Assembly (NCBI GenBank): GCA_027563935.2
Contig: JANVAS020000222.1
Coordinates: forward strand, 5,146,001 to 5,210,000
Length of the DNA: 64,000 nucleotides
Direction: 5' to 3'
Source: Costus lasius
Lineage: Eukaryota > Streptophyta > Magnoliopsida > Zingiberales > Costaceae
In this document: piece after piece, positions 20,203-33,188 of the stretch
Numbering within the stretch: position 1 is the first letter of the stretch
Layout: every line of letters begins with the position of its first letter
Program-made: the position numbers and the translations under genes
Notes under the pieces: generated by a model
The model's database searches: none
Seen by the model: the letters and a program-made list of their open reading frames with translations, nothing else
Told to the model about the DNA's origin: nothing

Positions 20203-23200
20203 CTAATGGTTGAGAAATCTCAAACCCATATTATTACAGTGCTTCTCATGCTTCTGCTGCGCCAGAGGCTTGGTAAGCGGGTCTACCAGATTGTCATCTG
20301 TATGAACCTTGCAGATTTTGATCTCGCCACGATCTATGATCTCCCTGATCAAGTGAAACCGTCTCTGTATGTGCTTGGACTTCTGGTGCGACCGTGGTTC
20401 CTTTGCCTGTGCGATTGCTCCAGTGTTATCACAGAAGATAACCAAAGGATCTGCACTCGAAGGAACAACACCAAGTTCTCTCACGAACTTACGAATCCAC
20501 ACTGCCTCCTTGGATGCTTCCGAGGCTGCAACATACTCGGCTTCTGTTGTGGAATCAGCAACAGTTGACTGTTTGAAACTCTTCCACACCACTGCTCCTC
20601 CATTCAAGCTAAAAACATAGCCTGATTGCGATCAGAAATCATCCTGGTCAGACTGGAATGAAGCGTCAGTATATCCATCAATACTGAGTTCTTCCTGACC
20701 ACCATATATCAAGAACATATCTTTGGTTCTCCGCAGATATTTTAAGATGTTCTTGACCGCAATCCAGTGTGCCTGACCTGGATTACTTTGGAACCGACTG
20801 GTCACGCTTAACCCGTAAGCGACGTCTGGGCGAGTACATAACATCGCATACATAATGGATCCAATAGCCGAAGCATAAGGCGTATTGTCCATTTCATCTT
20901 TCTCAGTCTGTGTTTGTGGACACTGACTCTTCGAAAGATTCAGACCATGTCTGACTGGAAGATATCCTCTTTTAGAATTTTCTAAATGAAATCTCTCCAG
21001 GACTTTATCGATGTAAGTACTCTGGCACAACCCGAGAAGCCTCTTAGATCTATCCCTGTAGATCTTCACACCTAACACATAGGCTGCTTCTCCTAGATCT
21101 TTCATCTGGAAACATTTCCTTAACCATGCCTTAACCGCATGCATTTCAGGAATGTCATTTCCAATGATCAAGATATCATCGACGTAGAGGACTAGGAAAG
21201 TAATTACGCTCCCACTAAACCTCTTATATACACACGGGTCATCCTCGTTCTTGATGAAACCAAACTCAGAGATTGATTCATCAAAACGAATATTCCAGCT
21301 TCTTGATGCTTGTTTAAGTCCATAAATAGACTTCTTTAACTTGCATATTTTATGACGATCTGATGGATTAGTGAAACCTTCAGGTTGTGTCATATACACA
21401 TCCTCATCCAGACTTCCATTAAGGAAAGCTGTCTTCACATCCATCTGCCAGATCTCATAATCGTAATATGTAGCTATCGCGAAAAGAATCCGAATAGACT
21501 TAAACATAGCTACTGGTGAGAAAGTTTCATCATAATCTATCCCGTAGATTTGTTTGAAACCTTTCGCAACTAGCCTGCCTTTATAGGTAACCACGTTACC
21601 ATCCATGTCAATCTTCTTCTTGAAGATCCATTTACAGCCTATAGGGATAACTCCCGGAGGCGGATCAACCAAATCCCAGACTTGGTTATCTGACATGGAG
21701 TCCATCTCGGCTCGCATAGCTTCAAGCCATCTCGCTGACTCCGGTCCACTGACCGCATCCGCATAAGTGAGGGGTTCATCATGATCAAGGATGTAGACTC
21801 CGTCATAGCGCTCAGGCTGTCGACGGATCCTTCCCGATCTTCGCGGTTCCCGTGATATCTGAGCCTCAGGTTGTTCAATAACCTGATCTACCGGCTCAGG
21901 CTCATCCAACTGTGCTTGAGCACTTTGTCCTTCCTCTGGATTCTCATCCAGCATTATTTCTCTCCCACTGGCCTCTTGCAGAAGAAACTCCTTCTCAAGA
22001 AATATGGCCGTCCGAGCAACAAACACCTTGTTCTCCTTGGGATCAAAGAAATAATAACCCTTAGTTTCCTTAGGGTAACCGACAAAGATACATTTTTCAG
22101 ATCTGCTCTCTAGTTTCCCAGAGGCGAGCTTTTTGACATAAGCCTCGCAACCCCAGATCCTGATAAATGTCAAGCTTGGCTGTTTCCCATACCATAACTC
22201 ATATGGAGTCTTAGAAACTGCCTTGGATGGCACTCGGTTTAGTACCTTTGCAGCTGTCTCCAGTGCAAATCCCCAAAAGGAATATGGAAGAGTAGCCTGA
22301 CTCATCATAGAACGAACCATATCAAGTAACGTCCTATTTCTCCTCTCGGACACACCATTCCATTGCGGTGTTCCTGGCGGAGTGAGCTGTGAGATAATCC
22401 CACACTCCTTCAGATAGTCAGTAAACGCATGACTCAAGTATTCTCCACCTCGATCAGAACGAAGTGCCTTGATATTTTGGCGTAGCTGATTCTGTACTTC
22501 ATTCTTGAACTCTTTGAACTTGTCAAAAGATTCACTTTTATGTCTCATTAAATAGACATACCCATATCTACTGAAATCATCAGTAAAGGTAATGAAGTAC
22601 TAATAGCCACCTCTGGCATGTTTACTAAATGGCCCACACACATCACTGTGTATAAGGTCAAGTAAACCTGAAGCCCTTTGACCTTTGTGAGGAAAAGGTG
22701 ACTTCGTCATTTTACCCATTAAACAAGCCTTGCATGTATCAATCTCCTTATAGGAGAATGATCCCAGCAGTCCATGATCATGCAACCGCTTAATGCATTT
22801 CTTGTTAATATGGCCTAAACGACTATGCCATAGCAAGGTGCTGTCATCAGCATACTTGGCTTTCTTAATATCAATATTTTGTATAGAACATTCCATGTCC
22901 AACATGAATAACCCATTGTTAATTAAACCAGTTGCATAAACAATATTATCTAAAGATAAAACACACTTTGAAATATTGCATTCAAAGGAAAATCCCTTCC
23001 TGACAAGAGCAGGAATAGAGATAATATTCTTAGTAATGCTGGGAACAAAGTAACAACTGTTTAGTTCTAATACAAGCCCAGATGGCAAAGAGATGAAATA
23101 ATCTCCTACAGCAACAGCGGCAACCCGTGCCCCGTTTCCAACGCGTAGGTCCACCTCATGCTGTCCCACCTGCCTTCTTCTCTTGAGTTCCTGTACATTT

Positions 23201-24084
23201 GAACAAATGTGAACTCCACATGCAGTGTCCAACACCCATGATATAGAAGAAGAAAACATGACCTCAGTCACAAAAATACCTGAGCCAGAAGCGAAGCTTC
23301 CCCTCGTATCTCCTTGGAGCGCTTTACAGTCCTTTTTCCAGTGACCCAGCTGGCCACAGTGGAAACATCTGTATTCCTTGGACCGCTTCACCTTTTGCTT
23401 CAGAGCCTTGCTGTAATTCTTGACAGGGGTCTTGCCCTTCTTCCCCTTCTTCTTGTTCCTTGAAGGAACCATTAAGACAGAGGTCGAAGGCTTTCCCTTC
23501 AGAGTTTCCTCAGTAGTCAAGAGCATATTCAGCAGCTCTGCCGGAGTACAATCGATTTTGTTCATATTGAAATTAATGATAAACGCGTCGAATGAGGGCG
23601 GGAGAGACTACAGAATAATGTCTACAGCAAGCTCCTGATTGATGGTATGCCCCAGTTTCTCTAGAGCTTCCTTGTGCCCAATCATCTTGAGCACATGAGC
23701 TCCCACTGGGCTCCCTTCAGCCAGTTTGCTCTGAAAGAAAAGCTTTGTCAGATTATAGCGTTCTGTCCTCGCCTGTGCAGCATACAGCATCTTGAGGTTC
23801 GCTATCATGTCCATAGCAGACATATCCTCATGCTGACGCTGCAGCGGTGGCGTCATAGACGCTAGCATCAGGCAAGCGACATCAATGCTATCATTGACGT
23901 GCTTTTCATAGGCTTCCCGAACCGCCCTTGCGGCGTTCGGGGCGGGCTGAGGCGGTATCGCCGTCTCGAGGACATACAGTTTCCTCTCTGCCTTAAGAAC
24001 GATCTTAAGGTGTCCGTACCAGTCTGAGAAGTTCGGCCCAGCAAACTTCTCCCTTTCCAGTAGGGATCGCACATTGAAGCTCAT
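20203..24084 (-). pseudogene. gag-pol: E1 Gag-Pol, full length with three nonsense codons
   Basis: The whole 1293-codon frame can be followed without a frameshift from ATG at 24084 to the stop at 20203. It is broken by TAG at 23608-23610 (normally Q of LQSLPPSF in Gag), TAG at 22600-22602 (Q of GGYQYF in integrase) and TGA at 20632-20634 (R of DDFRSQ in RNase H). All three are C-to-T changes, two in CAG (CHG) and one in CGA (CG). Zinc knuckle, LDTACG, DDE, YVDD and RNase H motifs remain readable. Only a Gag fragment of about 158 residues could be made from its start codon. Confidence 0.93.
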
Positions 24085-25890
24085 GGTGTTCGTTGCTGCA
24101 GGTATCTACAACAATGCAAGAACAACAAGGTCAGTATCAATGTTAAGAATCAATCAGGACTTAAGAAAGATTCTTTTTCTCACTATTTTATCTGGCTGAA
24201 AAATCCAGCAAAACAGCCCGAAAGAGTAGAACTCTTTTAGTGAGATGGGATCTAGATTTCATACTTGGTCTCCGCGTCCCGCTCAGGCGAGATAAGATGC
24301 ACAGAGAGTACAAGCACTAATCTCTGGTAGGCTGCCCTAGCCAATCGCCAACCCGTGCGATTCCCCTTCATCTGGGCAATCCAGCAGACTGTGCCAACTG
24401 AGTTGGTACAACACAATCTCTGACCCCACAGATGGCTGCCTCCATGTGCTACCATATGCGCCACATATGTAGGCTACATGGTCAAGCTGACCCGACCTAC
24501 TCCCTGGACCACCACGTGCTATGCTGAGCAACGAGAAGCGATAAATCCCTTCTCTGTAACACGCAGGTGTAATCCCGCACCGTCTGAAGATAGATGGACG
24601 TGCCCACTGAGTGGGTACAACACGGCTCCAACGATAATCAGAACAGTGAGGTTTCGCGTCAGAAGGCTTACGAGCTTGATATTTTAGCGTTGGATTTTAA
24701 CGGTCTTTTATCTTCTTCACTATCATGCAATACCTATGGTGATAGCAGAAGATAAATAAATCATGCTGTTCTACTTATTTAAACAATAAAAGAAAGCATG
24801 GATCTTATGTGGTAAAAGCCCATCGCCTAAGTAAGACCTTAAGAAACTTAAGTCTTCACTTGCTTTTCTTCATGGGTCTTTTAGCTGCTCATTTGGCCCA
24901 AACCAGGGCCCTAGCGCCCACTGAGGCTCAGGTGCGCCCACCAGGTAAATGCGCCTATCATAGGGTCGAACCCTAGACCTCCCACCTGGTCAAGCCTCTG
25001 CTGCATGCGCCTCTGCCAAGTGTGCTCTGAGCTCTTGTCTGATTAACTTACAAATTAATCTATCTAGACAAGATTGACACGCAGGTCAATTACACTTTAT
25101 AAATTAAATACAATGTGATACGCAGATCACAATAATTAATTTACAACTTTAATACAGGCACGCAGGCCCCAGCACAGCACACATTTAACATGGGCAGCCC
25201 ACATAAGAATAAATAAATAGGCATATGCAACAATCAAACATGTGATCCAACATAGGAAAATAAAATTTCGAAAACCCCATTGGCATCAATTTTAATTTTC
25301 CTTATGTGCCCTACTACCTTACAACGGTCCATTACTAGGGATCCACTCATCAGACCTAGTCAGATCCACTGCCCTTACATGCACCAAGTCCTAACTGACT
25401 TGAGTCGACCAAATGGTCAACCATGCATGCGCCAGGGCTGAACAACCTTCATGAGTTCTGGCAAGCGGGTGTGACCCCGGGCCTAACTCATGTGTGTTCA
25501 CTAGTCGTCTCAACCAGACATCGCTACACGCCTATCTGCAGTCGACCTATAGCCACCAAGTGCTTGCGCACAGGTGCTATCTGGTCAACCCATCAAGGCT
25601 GTCAGATGGTCTGATTAGACTGTCTGGATCTAACCTAGGGGATGACTTCAACCCTAATAACCCGTCTAAGGGTTTACAGCAGGCGCCTCTTAGATCTAGT
25701 GAGGTCGCGCAAGTGATATATTTTGAGCAAAACTACATCATGCGCCAACATACATGCGCAAAAAGAAAATATGCATTTTCGTCAACCAACACATACTAGA
25801 GATTTCGCATGTAACCCTAGATCTAGAGATATGCGTAAGTAATGGATCACACAAGGCTAAAGCAATCATAATAACAATGCATAGAACCGG
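24085..25890 (-). other. E1 untranslated leader
   Basis: This is the non-coding leader. The paired hairpins lie at 24394-24406 and 24603-24615. No gene is supported; the short frames are unrelated to known domains. Confidence 0.8.
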
Positions 25891-25901
25891 CTCTGATACC
25901 A
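25891..25901 (-). other. E1 primer-binding site
   Basis: In element sense this reads TGGTATCAGAG, two bases inside the 5' LTR boundary at 25904. It is complementary to the initiator tRNA-Met 3' end. Confidence 0.9.
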
Positions 25902-25903
25902 AT

Positions 25904-27610
25904 TGTTGGTTCCCCTTCAAGGGGGGGCGAAACCCTAAGGTGGCGCAAGCAACCTTATTCTTATGTTTTAGCAGCGGAAGTAGGGTTTCAAGGGGATCGG
26001 ATGCTATACGGTCATATGATCAACTTTTAAGAAGCATGAAGATCGAATGAAGATCATACCGAAGCCATGTGTTTGGATGGCGTCTAGGAAGCAGAGATCG
26101 ACAGGGGTCTCCTCCAGAGAATGCGCACACAAGATGAGAGTGCGCCTACTTTCTTGGTGCTCCTTGTGCTAGCAAGGTTCCAAGAAGTCTTGAACGTATG
26201 GAAGGGAAGGAGATGATTTTCCTTTCTTGGCCGAATCCTCCTCAAAGCTCCAAGCGTCGCCACACACAAAAGTGTCGAGAGCGAGAGAGGTCACGATAGC
26301 GAGCCGAGCGAGAATAGGATATCCCCTATTCGAACATGAGATATCTCCAAGTGGAGATCATGGTTTCTAAAAATAGAAACCACAACTCGCTCACACGTTC
26401 ACCCAAGTGAACGAATCACCACGCCATCTCCCTTTGAACCATGCGCTCATATAATGAGCCGGTTCAATTTGGTTCGGTTCAAGAACCAACCAAGCCAAGC
26501 GATCCAGTCTAGATCTTAATTAAACCCTAAGGCTCCAGATCTAACCGTTCATCTCTTGATGCTCCTGATCTCACCGATCTAGCATCTATTCACTCAATCG
26601 AAGCTTACCGATCTTAAGCCCTAATCAATCAAACATGATCAGACCAGATCTCACTTACAATCAGAGATTAAATCCCTTTAAACTGAACCAAAACAATTCA
26701 GTCCACACGATCTGACTTAAGTAAGCCATATCATCAAATTGTGTGACCCTAAGGGTTTCCTTTAAATGTCGGTAACGATAACTCACGTTATCACGATCAG
26801 TGAGGGGTATCTAGCAACACATCACTGTCTCCCGATATAAAGGAAAGAGTCTTCCAAGACTACACCCAAACCACAGCACAAGTGTGAATCCAACTCACAA
26901 GGCATGCATATTTCCTTTGCCACTGGATGTTCTTATTGGATAAGCATGTCAAGCCTGTAACTCCAATACGATGAGCATGATTAGATTAGATGAACACAGT
27001 CATCTGGGTATGGCCATACACTTTCTCAATCATCTCATCAAGGGGGGCCCTTCAGAACATCACACTCCTTAAACAAGGAGACGGCAATCCTTTATCTATC
27101 ACTAGTGCCCTAACCTGACTCAAGCTCACCATCCAAGATAGTCTATAATCATTATGTTTCAAATGATATTGAACTACCTCAAAACAATGACAATCATCAT
27201 TTAGAAACACAAGTAATCTCAAGCCAAAGGAAATGTGCCACTTGATACAATCAAGGAATATTCACATTGTGACAAGCAATTGAATATCCTAGTAGGGTCT
27301 GTCCAGTACATCCAATGTACCCATGAGTCTATATCTTATTCCATGCTCGAAGCATCCTATAAGATTAGAACACATATTAGTCTTAACCATATCAAGGCTG
27401 TCTCATGTTCACCAAGATACATCGACTAAGGACATATAGCATGTCAGCCCAGCTGAACAGCATTGAGACATTATTCAGAAGTACACTTATTACAGCAGAC
27501 AAGGTAACAAACTGAATAACAACCATGCCTTTATAAACACAATAGTTTATTACATGATACTGATACAATCCTTAGGCCTTAAACATTAGCCTTAAGGGCA
27601 TACCCCAACA
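25904..27610 (-). repeat. E1 5' LTR (1707 bp)
   Basis: This uninterrupted LTR has TGTTGG...CCAACA ends. The palindrome GATAAC-TCAC-GTTATC lies at 26777-26792. About eight mismatches to the reconstructed 3' LTR were seen by eye. Confidence 0.95.
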
Positions 27611-27615
27611 GACTA

Positions 27616-28363
27616 CACCCAAACCACAGCACAATTGTGAACCCAAGTCACTTGACATATGTGTTTCCTTTGCCACTGGATGTTCTTATTGGACAAGCGG
27701 GTCAAGCCTGTAATTCCAATATGATGAGAATGATTAGATCAGATGAACATAGTCACCTGGGTATAGCCATACACTTTCTCAACCATCTCATCCAGGGGGC
27801 CCCTATAGAACATCACACTCCAATCAAGGAGACGGCAATCCTATATCTATCACTAGTGCCCTAACAGGACTCATGCTCATTATCCAAGATAGTCTATAAC
27901 CATTATGTTTCAAATGATATTGAACTACCTCAAAACAATGCCAATCATCATTTAGAAACACAAGTGATCTCAAGTCAGAGGAAATATGCCACTTGTTTGC
28001 ATATAAGGATTATTCACATTGTGACAAGCAATTGAATATCCTAAGTAGGGTCTGTCCAGTACATCCAATGTACCCATGAGTCTACATCTTATTCCATGCT
28101 CGAAGCATCCTATAAGATTAGAACACATATTAGTCTCAATCATATCAAGGCTGTCTCATGTTCACCAAGATATCTCGACTAAGGACAATACTGCATGTCA
28201 GCCAAGCTGAACAGCATTGAGACATTATTCAGAAGTATACATATGGCAGCAGATAATGCAACAACCTGAATAACAACCATTGCCTTTATAAACATTAAGT
28301 TTATACATGATACTGAAATAATCCCAAGGCCTCAAACATTAGCCTTAAGGGCATACCCCAACA
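27616..28363 (-). repeat. E0 3' LTR, part 2
   Basis: This resumes E0's LTR after the right GACTA TSD (27611-27615). It is collinear with 40206-40953 of the 5' LTR. The mismatches seen are AATTGTG/AAGTGTG, GCGGGTC/GCGTGTC, TATAGCC/TATGGCC and ACAGGAC/ACATGAC. Confidence 0.93.
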
Positions 28364-28380
28364 ATCTCCCACTTGCACTT
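28364..28380 (-). other. E0 polypurine tract
   Basis: The AAGTGGGAGAT tract lies between the gag-pol stop and the 3' LTR start. Confidence 0.85.
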
Positions 28381-28383
28381 AAT

Positions 28384-31300
28384 CTAATGGTTGAGAAATC
28401 TCAAAACCATATTATTACAGTGCTTCTCATGCTTCTGCTGCGCCAGAGGCTTTGTAAGCGGGTCAGCTAGATTGTCATCTGTATGAACCTTGCAGATTTT
28501 GATCTCGCCACGATCAATGATCTCCCGGATCAAGTGAAACCTTCTCTGTATGTGCTTGGACTTCTGGTGCGACCGTGGTTCCTTTGCTTGTGCTATTGCT
28601 CCAGTGTTATCACAGAAGATAACCAAAGGATCTGCACTTAAAGGAACAACACCAAGTTCTTGAACGAACTTACGAATCCACACTGCCTCCTTAGATGCTT
28701 CTGAGGCTGCAACATACTCGGCTTCTGTTGTGGAATCAGCAACAATTGATTGTTTGAAACTTTTCCATACCACTGCTCCTCCATTCAAGCTAAAAACATA
28801 GCCTGATTGCGATCGGAAATCATCCTGGTCAGATTGGAACGAAGCGTCAGTATATCCTTCAATACTGAGTTCTTCCTGACCTCCATATATCAAGAACATA
28901 TCTTTGGTCCTCCGAAGATATTTCAAAATGTTCTTGACTGCAATCCAGTGTGCCTTCCCTGGATTACTTTGGAATCGACTGGTCACGCTTAACCCGTAAG
29001 CGACGTCTGGGCGAGTACACAACATCGCATACATAGTGGACCCAATAGCCGAAGCATAAGGCGTATTGTCCATTTCATCTTTCTCAGTCTGTGTTTGTGG
29101 ACACTGACTCTTTGAAAGATTCAGACCATGTCTTACTGGAAGATATCCTCTTTTAGAATTTTCTAAATGGAATCTCTCCAGGACTTTATCGATGTAAGTA
29201 CTCTGGCACAGCCCGAGAAGCCTCTTAGATCTATCTCTGTAGATCTTCACACCTAATACATAGGCTGCTTCTCCTAAATCTTTCATCTAGAAACATGTTC
29301 TTAACCATGCCTTGACAGCATGTAGTTCAGGAATATCGTTTCCAATGATTAAGATATCATCGACGTAGAGGACTAGGAAAGTAATCACGCTCCCACTAAA
29401 CCTCTTATATACACAAGGGTCATCTTCATTCTTGATGAAACCAAATTCACAGATTGATTCATCAAAACGAATATTCCAGCTTCTTGATGCTTGTTTAAGT
29501 CCATAAATAGACTTCTTTAATTTGCATATTTTATGACGATCTGATGGATTAGTGAAACCTTCAGGTTGTGTCATATACACATCCTCCTCTAAGTTTCCAT
29601 TAAGGAAAGCAGTCTTCACATCCATTTGCCAGATCTCATAATCATAATATGCCGCTATCGCAAGAATAATCCGAATAGACTTGAACATGGCTACAGGAGA
29701 GAAAGTTTCATCATAATCTATCCCGTAGATTTGTTTGAAACCTTTCGCAACTAGCCTGCCTTTATAGGTAACCACGTTACCATCCATGTCTATCTTCTTT
29801 TTGAAGATCCATTTATAGCCTATAGGGATTACTCCCGGAGGCGGATCAACCAAATCCCAAACTTGGTTATCTGACATGGAGTCCATCTCGGCTCGCATAG
29901 CTTCAAGCCATCTCGCTGATTCCGGTCCACTGACCGCATCCGCATAAGTGAGGGGTTCATCATCAATGATGTAGACTCCGTCATAGCGCTCAGGCTGTCG
30001 ACGGATCCTTCCCGATCTTCGCGGTTCCCGTGATATCTGAGCCTCAGGTTGTTCAATAACCTGATCTACTGGCTCAGGCTCATCCAACTGTGCTTGACTA
30101 CTTTGTCCTTCTTCTGGATTCTCAACCAGCTTTATTTCTCTCCCACTGGCCTCTTGCAGAAGAAATTCCTTCTCAAGAAAAATAGCCGTCCGAGCAACAA
30201 ATACTTTGTTATCTTTGGGATCGTAGAAATAATAACCCTTAGTTTCTTTAGGGTAACCGACAAAGATACATTTCTCAGATCTGCTCTCTAGTTTCCCAGA
30301 GGTGAGCTTTTTGACATAAGCCTCGCAACCCCAGATCTTAATAAATGTCAAGCTCGGCTGTTTCCCATACCATAACTCATATGGAGTCTTTGAAACGGCC
30401 TTGGATGGCACTCGGTTTAGTACCTTTGCAGCTGTTTCCAATGCAAATCCCCAAAAGGAGTAAGGTAGAGTAGCCTGACTCATCATAGAATGAACCATAT
30501 CCAGTAAGGTTCTATTTCTCCTCTCGGACACACCATTCCATTGCGGTGTTCCTGGCAGAGTGAGCTGTGAGATAATCCCACACTCCTTCAGATAGTCAGT
30601 AAACTCATGACTCAAGTATTCTCCACCTCGATCTGAACGAAGTGCCTTGATATTTCGGCCTAGCTGATTTTGTACTTCATTTTTGAACTCTTTGAACTTG
30701 TCAAAAGATTCACTTTTATGTCTCATTAGATAGACATAACCATACCTACTGAAATCATCAGTAAAGGTAATGAAGTATGAATAGCCACCTCTGGCATGTT
30801 TACTAAATGGCCCACACACATCACTGTGAATGAGGTCAAGTAAACCTGAAGCCCTTTGACCTTTATTAGAAAAAGGAGACTTCGTCATTTTACCCATTAA
30901 ACAAGCTTTGCATGTATCAAGCTCCTCATAGGAGAATGATCCCAGCAGTCCATGATCATGCAACCGCTTAATGCGCTTCTTGTTAATATGGCCTAAACGA
31001 CTATGCCATAGCAAGGTGCTGTCATCAGCATACTTGGCTTTCTTAATATCAATCTGTTGTATTGAACATTCCATGTCCAACATGAATAACCCATTGTTAA
31101 TTGACCCAGTAGCATAAACAATATTATCAAAAGAAATATAACACTTTGAAATCTTGCATTCAAAGGAAAACCCTTTCCTGACAAGAGCAGGAATAGAGAT
31201 AATATTCTTAGTTATGCTCGGTACAAAATAACAATTGTCCAGTTCTAATACAAGACCAGATGGTAAAGAGATGTGATATTCTCCTACAGCAACAGCAGCA

Positions 31301-31540
31301 ACCCGTGCCCCGTTTCCTACTCGTAGGTCCACCTCATGCTGTCCCACTTGTCTTCTTCTCTTGAGTTCCTGTACATTTGAACAAATGTGAACTCCACATG
31401 CAGTGTCCAACACCCATGAAATAGAAGAAGAAGAAACCATGACTTCAGTCACGTATATACCTGAGCCAGAAGCGAAAGGCTTGCTTCCCTTCTTATCTCC
31501 TTGGAGCGCTTTACAGTCCTTTTTCCAGTGACCTAGCTGG
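28384..31540 (-). pseudogene. gag-pol: E0 Gag-Pol, C-terminal part (zinc knuckle to RNase H), one nonsense codon
   Basis: Entered from 36716 once E4 is removed, the frame continues exactly through the second half of the zinc knuckle (LGHWKKDC). It then runs through protease (LDTACG), integrase HHCC and DDE, RT (MDVKTAFLNG, YVDD) and RNase H to the normal C-terminus at 28384. One in-frame TAG lies at 29287-29289, replacing Q in the CFQMKDLGEA context (CAG to TAG). An E0-specific four-residue insertion (KKGSKPFASG context) follows the knuckle. Integrase has TLPGTPQ where relatives have TPPGTPQ. Confidence 0.9.
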
Positions 31541-33188
31541 TGAAGAAACCCCTTTCGAGAGGGGGGCGAAACCCCTTTCGCCCTAGCTGATTCTGTACTT
31601 TATTTTTGAACTCTTTGAACTTGTCAAAAGATTCACTCTTATGTCTCATTAGATAGACATACCCATACCTACTGAAATCATCAGTAAAGGTAATGAAGTA
31701 CGAATAGCCACCTCTGGCATGTTTACTAAATGGCCCACACACATCACTGTGTATAAGGTCAAGTAAACCTGAAGCCCTTTGACCTTTGTGAGGAAAAGGT
31801 GACTTCGTCATTTTACCCATCAAACAAGCTTTGCATGTATCAATCTCCTCATAGGAGAAAGATCCCAGCAGTCCATGATCATGCAACCGCTTAATGCGTT
31901 TCTTGTTAATATGGCCTAAACGACTATGCCATAACAAGGTGCTGTCTTCAGCATACTTGGCTTTCTTAATATCAACACTTTGTATAGAACTTTCCATGTC
32001 CAACATGTATAACCCATTGTTAATTGAACCAGTTGCATAAACAATATTATCTAAAGACAAAACACACTTTGAAATATTGCATTCAAAGGCAAATCCTTTC
32101 CTGACAAGAGCAGGAATGGAGATAATATTTTTAGTAATGCTGGGAACAAAATAACAACTGTTTAGTTCTAATACAATGCCAGATGGTAATGAGATGAAAT
32201 AGTCTCCTACAGCAACAGCAGCAACCCGTGCCCCGTTTCCAACGCGTAGGTCCACCTCATGCTGTCCCACCTGTCTTCTTCTCTTGAGTCCCTGTACATT
32301 TGAACAAATGTGAACTCCACATGCAGTGTCCAACACCCATGAAATAGAAGAAGATGAAACCATGACTTCCGTCATGTATATACCTGAGCCAGAAGCGATG
32401 CTTCCCCTCTTATCTCCTTGGAGCGCTTTACAGTCCTTTTTCCAGTGACCCAGCTGGCCACAGTGGAAACACCTGTTGTCCTTTGACCGCTTAACCTTCT
32501 GTTTCAGAGCCTTGCTGTTACTCTTGACAGGGGCCTTGCCCTTCTTCCCCTTCTTCTTGTTCCTGGAAGGAACCATTAAGACAGAGGTTGAAGGCTTTCC
32601 CTTCAGAGTCTCCTCAGTTGTCAAGAGCATATTCAGCAGCTCTGCCGGAGTACAATCGATTTTGTTCATATTAAAGTTAATAATGAACGCATCGAAAGAG
32701 GGCGGGAGAGACTGCAGAATAATGTCTACAGCAAGCTCCTGGTTGATGGTATGCCCCAGTTTCTCCAGAGCCTCCTTGTGCCCAATCATCTTGAGCACGT
32801 GAGCTCCCACTGGGCTCCCTTCAGCCAGTTTGCTCTGAAAGAAAAGCTTTGTCAGATTATAGCGTTCTGTCCTCGCCTGTGCAGCATACAGCATCTTGAG
32901 GTTCGCTATAATTTCTATAGCCGACATATCCTCATGCTGACGCTGCAGCGGTGGCGTCATAGACGCTAGCATCAGGCAAGCGACATCAATGCTATCATTG
33001 ACATGCTTTTCATAGGCATCACGAACCGCCCTTGCGGCGTTCGCAGCGGGTTGAGGCGGCACAGCCGTCTCGAGGACATACAGTTTCCTCTCTGCCTTAA
33101 GAACAATCTTAAGGTGTCCGAACCAGTCTGAGAAGTTTGGCCCAGCAAACTTCTCCCTTTCCAGTAGGGATCGCACATTGAAGCTCAT
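31533..33188 (-). pseudogene. gag-pol: E4 Gag-protease-integrase fragment, 551 codons, no RT/RNase H
   Basis: The open frame runs from ATG MSFNVRSLL at 33188. It includes Gag, zinc knuckle CFHCGQLGHWKKDC, protease LDTACG and integrase through HHCC and the first catalytic D (SDVCGPF). At NQLGR it jumps into reverse LTR sequence, adding about 14 foreign residues and stopping at 31533 in the flanking E0 DNA. The second D and the E of the integrase triad, all of RT and all of RNase H are absent. No stops or frameshifts occur in the retained part, so a Gag-protease product is conceivable but mobility is not. Confidence 0.9.
31541..31571 (-). repeat. E4 3' LTR remnant (31 bp of the U5 end)
   Basis: This matches the first 31 bp of the E4 5' LTR (35031-35061). 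A 13-bp repeat, GAAACCCCTTTCG, occurs at 31545-31557 and again at 31568-31580 across the deletion junction. Beyond it the sequence is integrase coding. Confidence 0.88.

Larger units (their letters stand above)
287..27610 (-). mobile_element. E1: family-A Ty1/copia element nested in E0 3' LTR
   Basis: E1 is bounded by TGTTGG at 287 and CCAACA at 27610. The TSD is GACTA (282-286 and 27611-27615). It is about 9.1 kb once E2 (569-18752 plus one TSD copy) is removed. Its 5' LTR is 1707 bp. The split 3' LTR (282 + 1425 bp) is also exactly 1707 bp, which confirms the boundaries. I counted about eight LTR mismatches by eye (about 0.5%). Its gag-pol is full length but has three nonsense codons. Confidence 0.95.
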
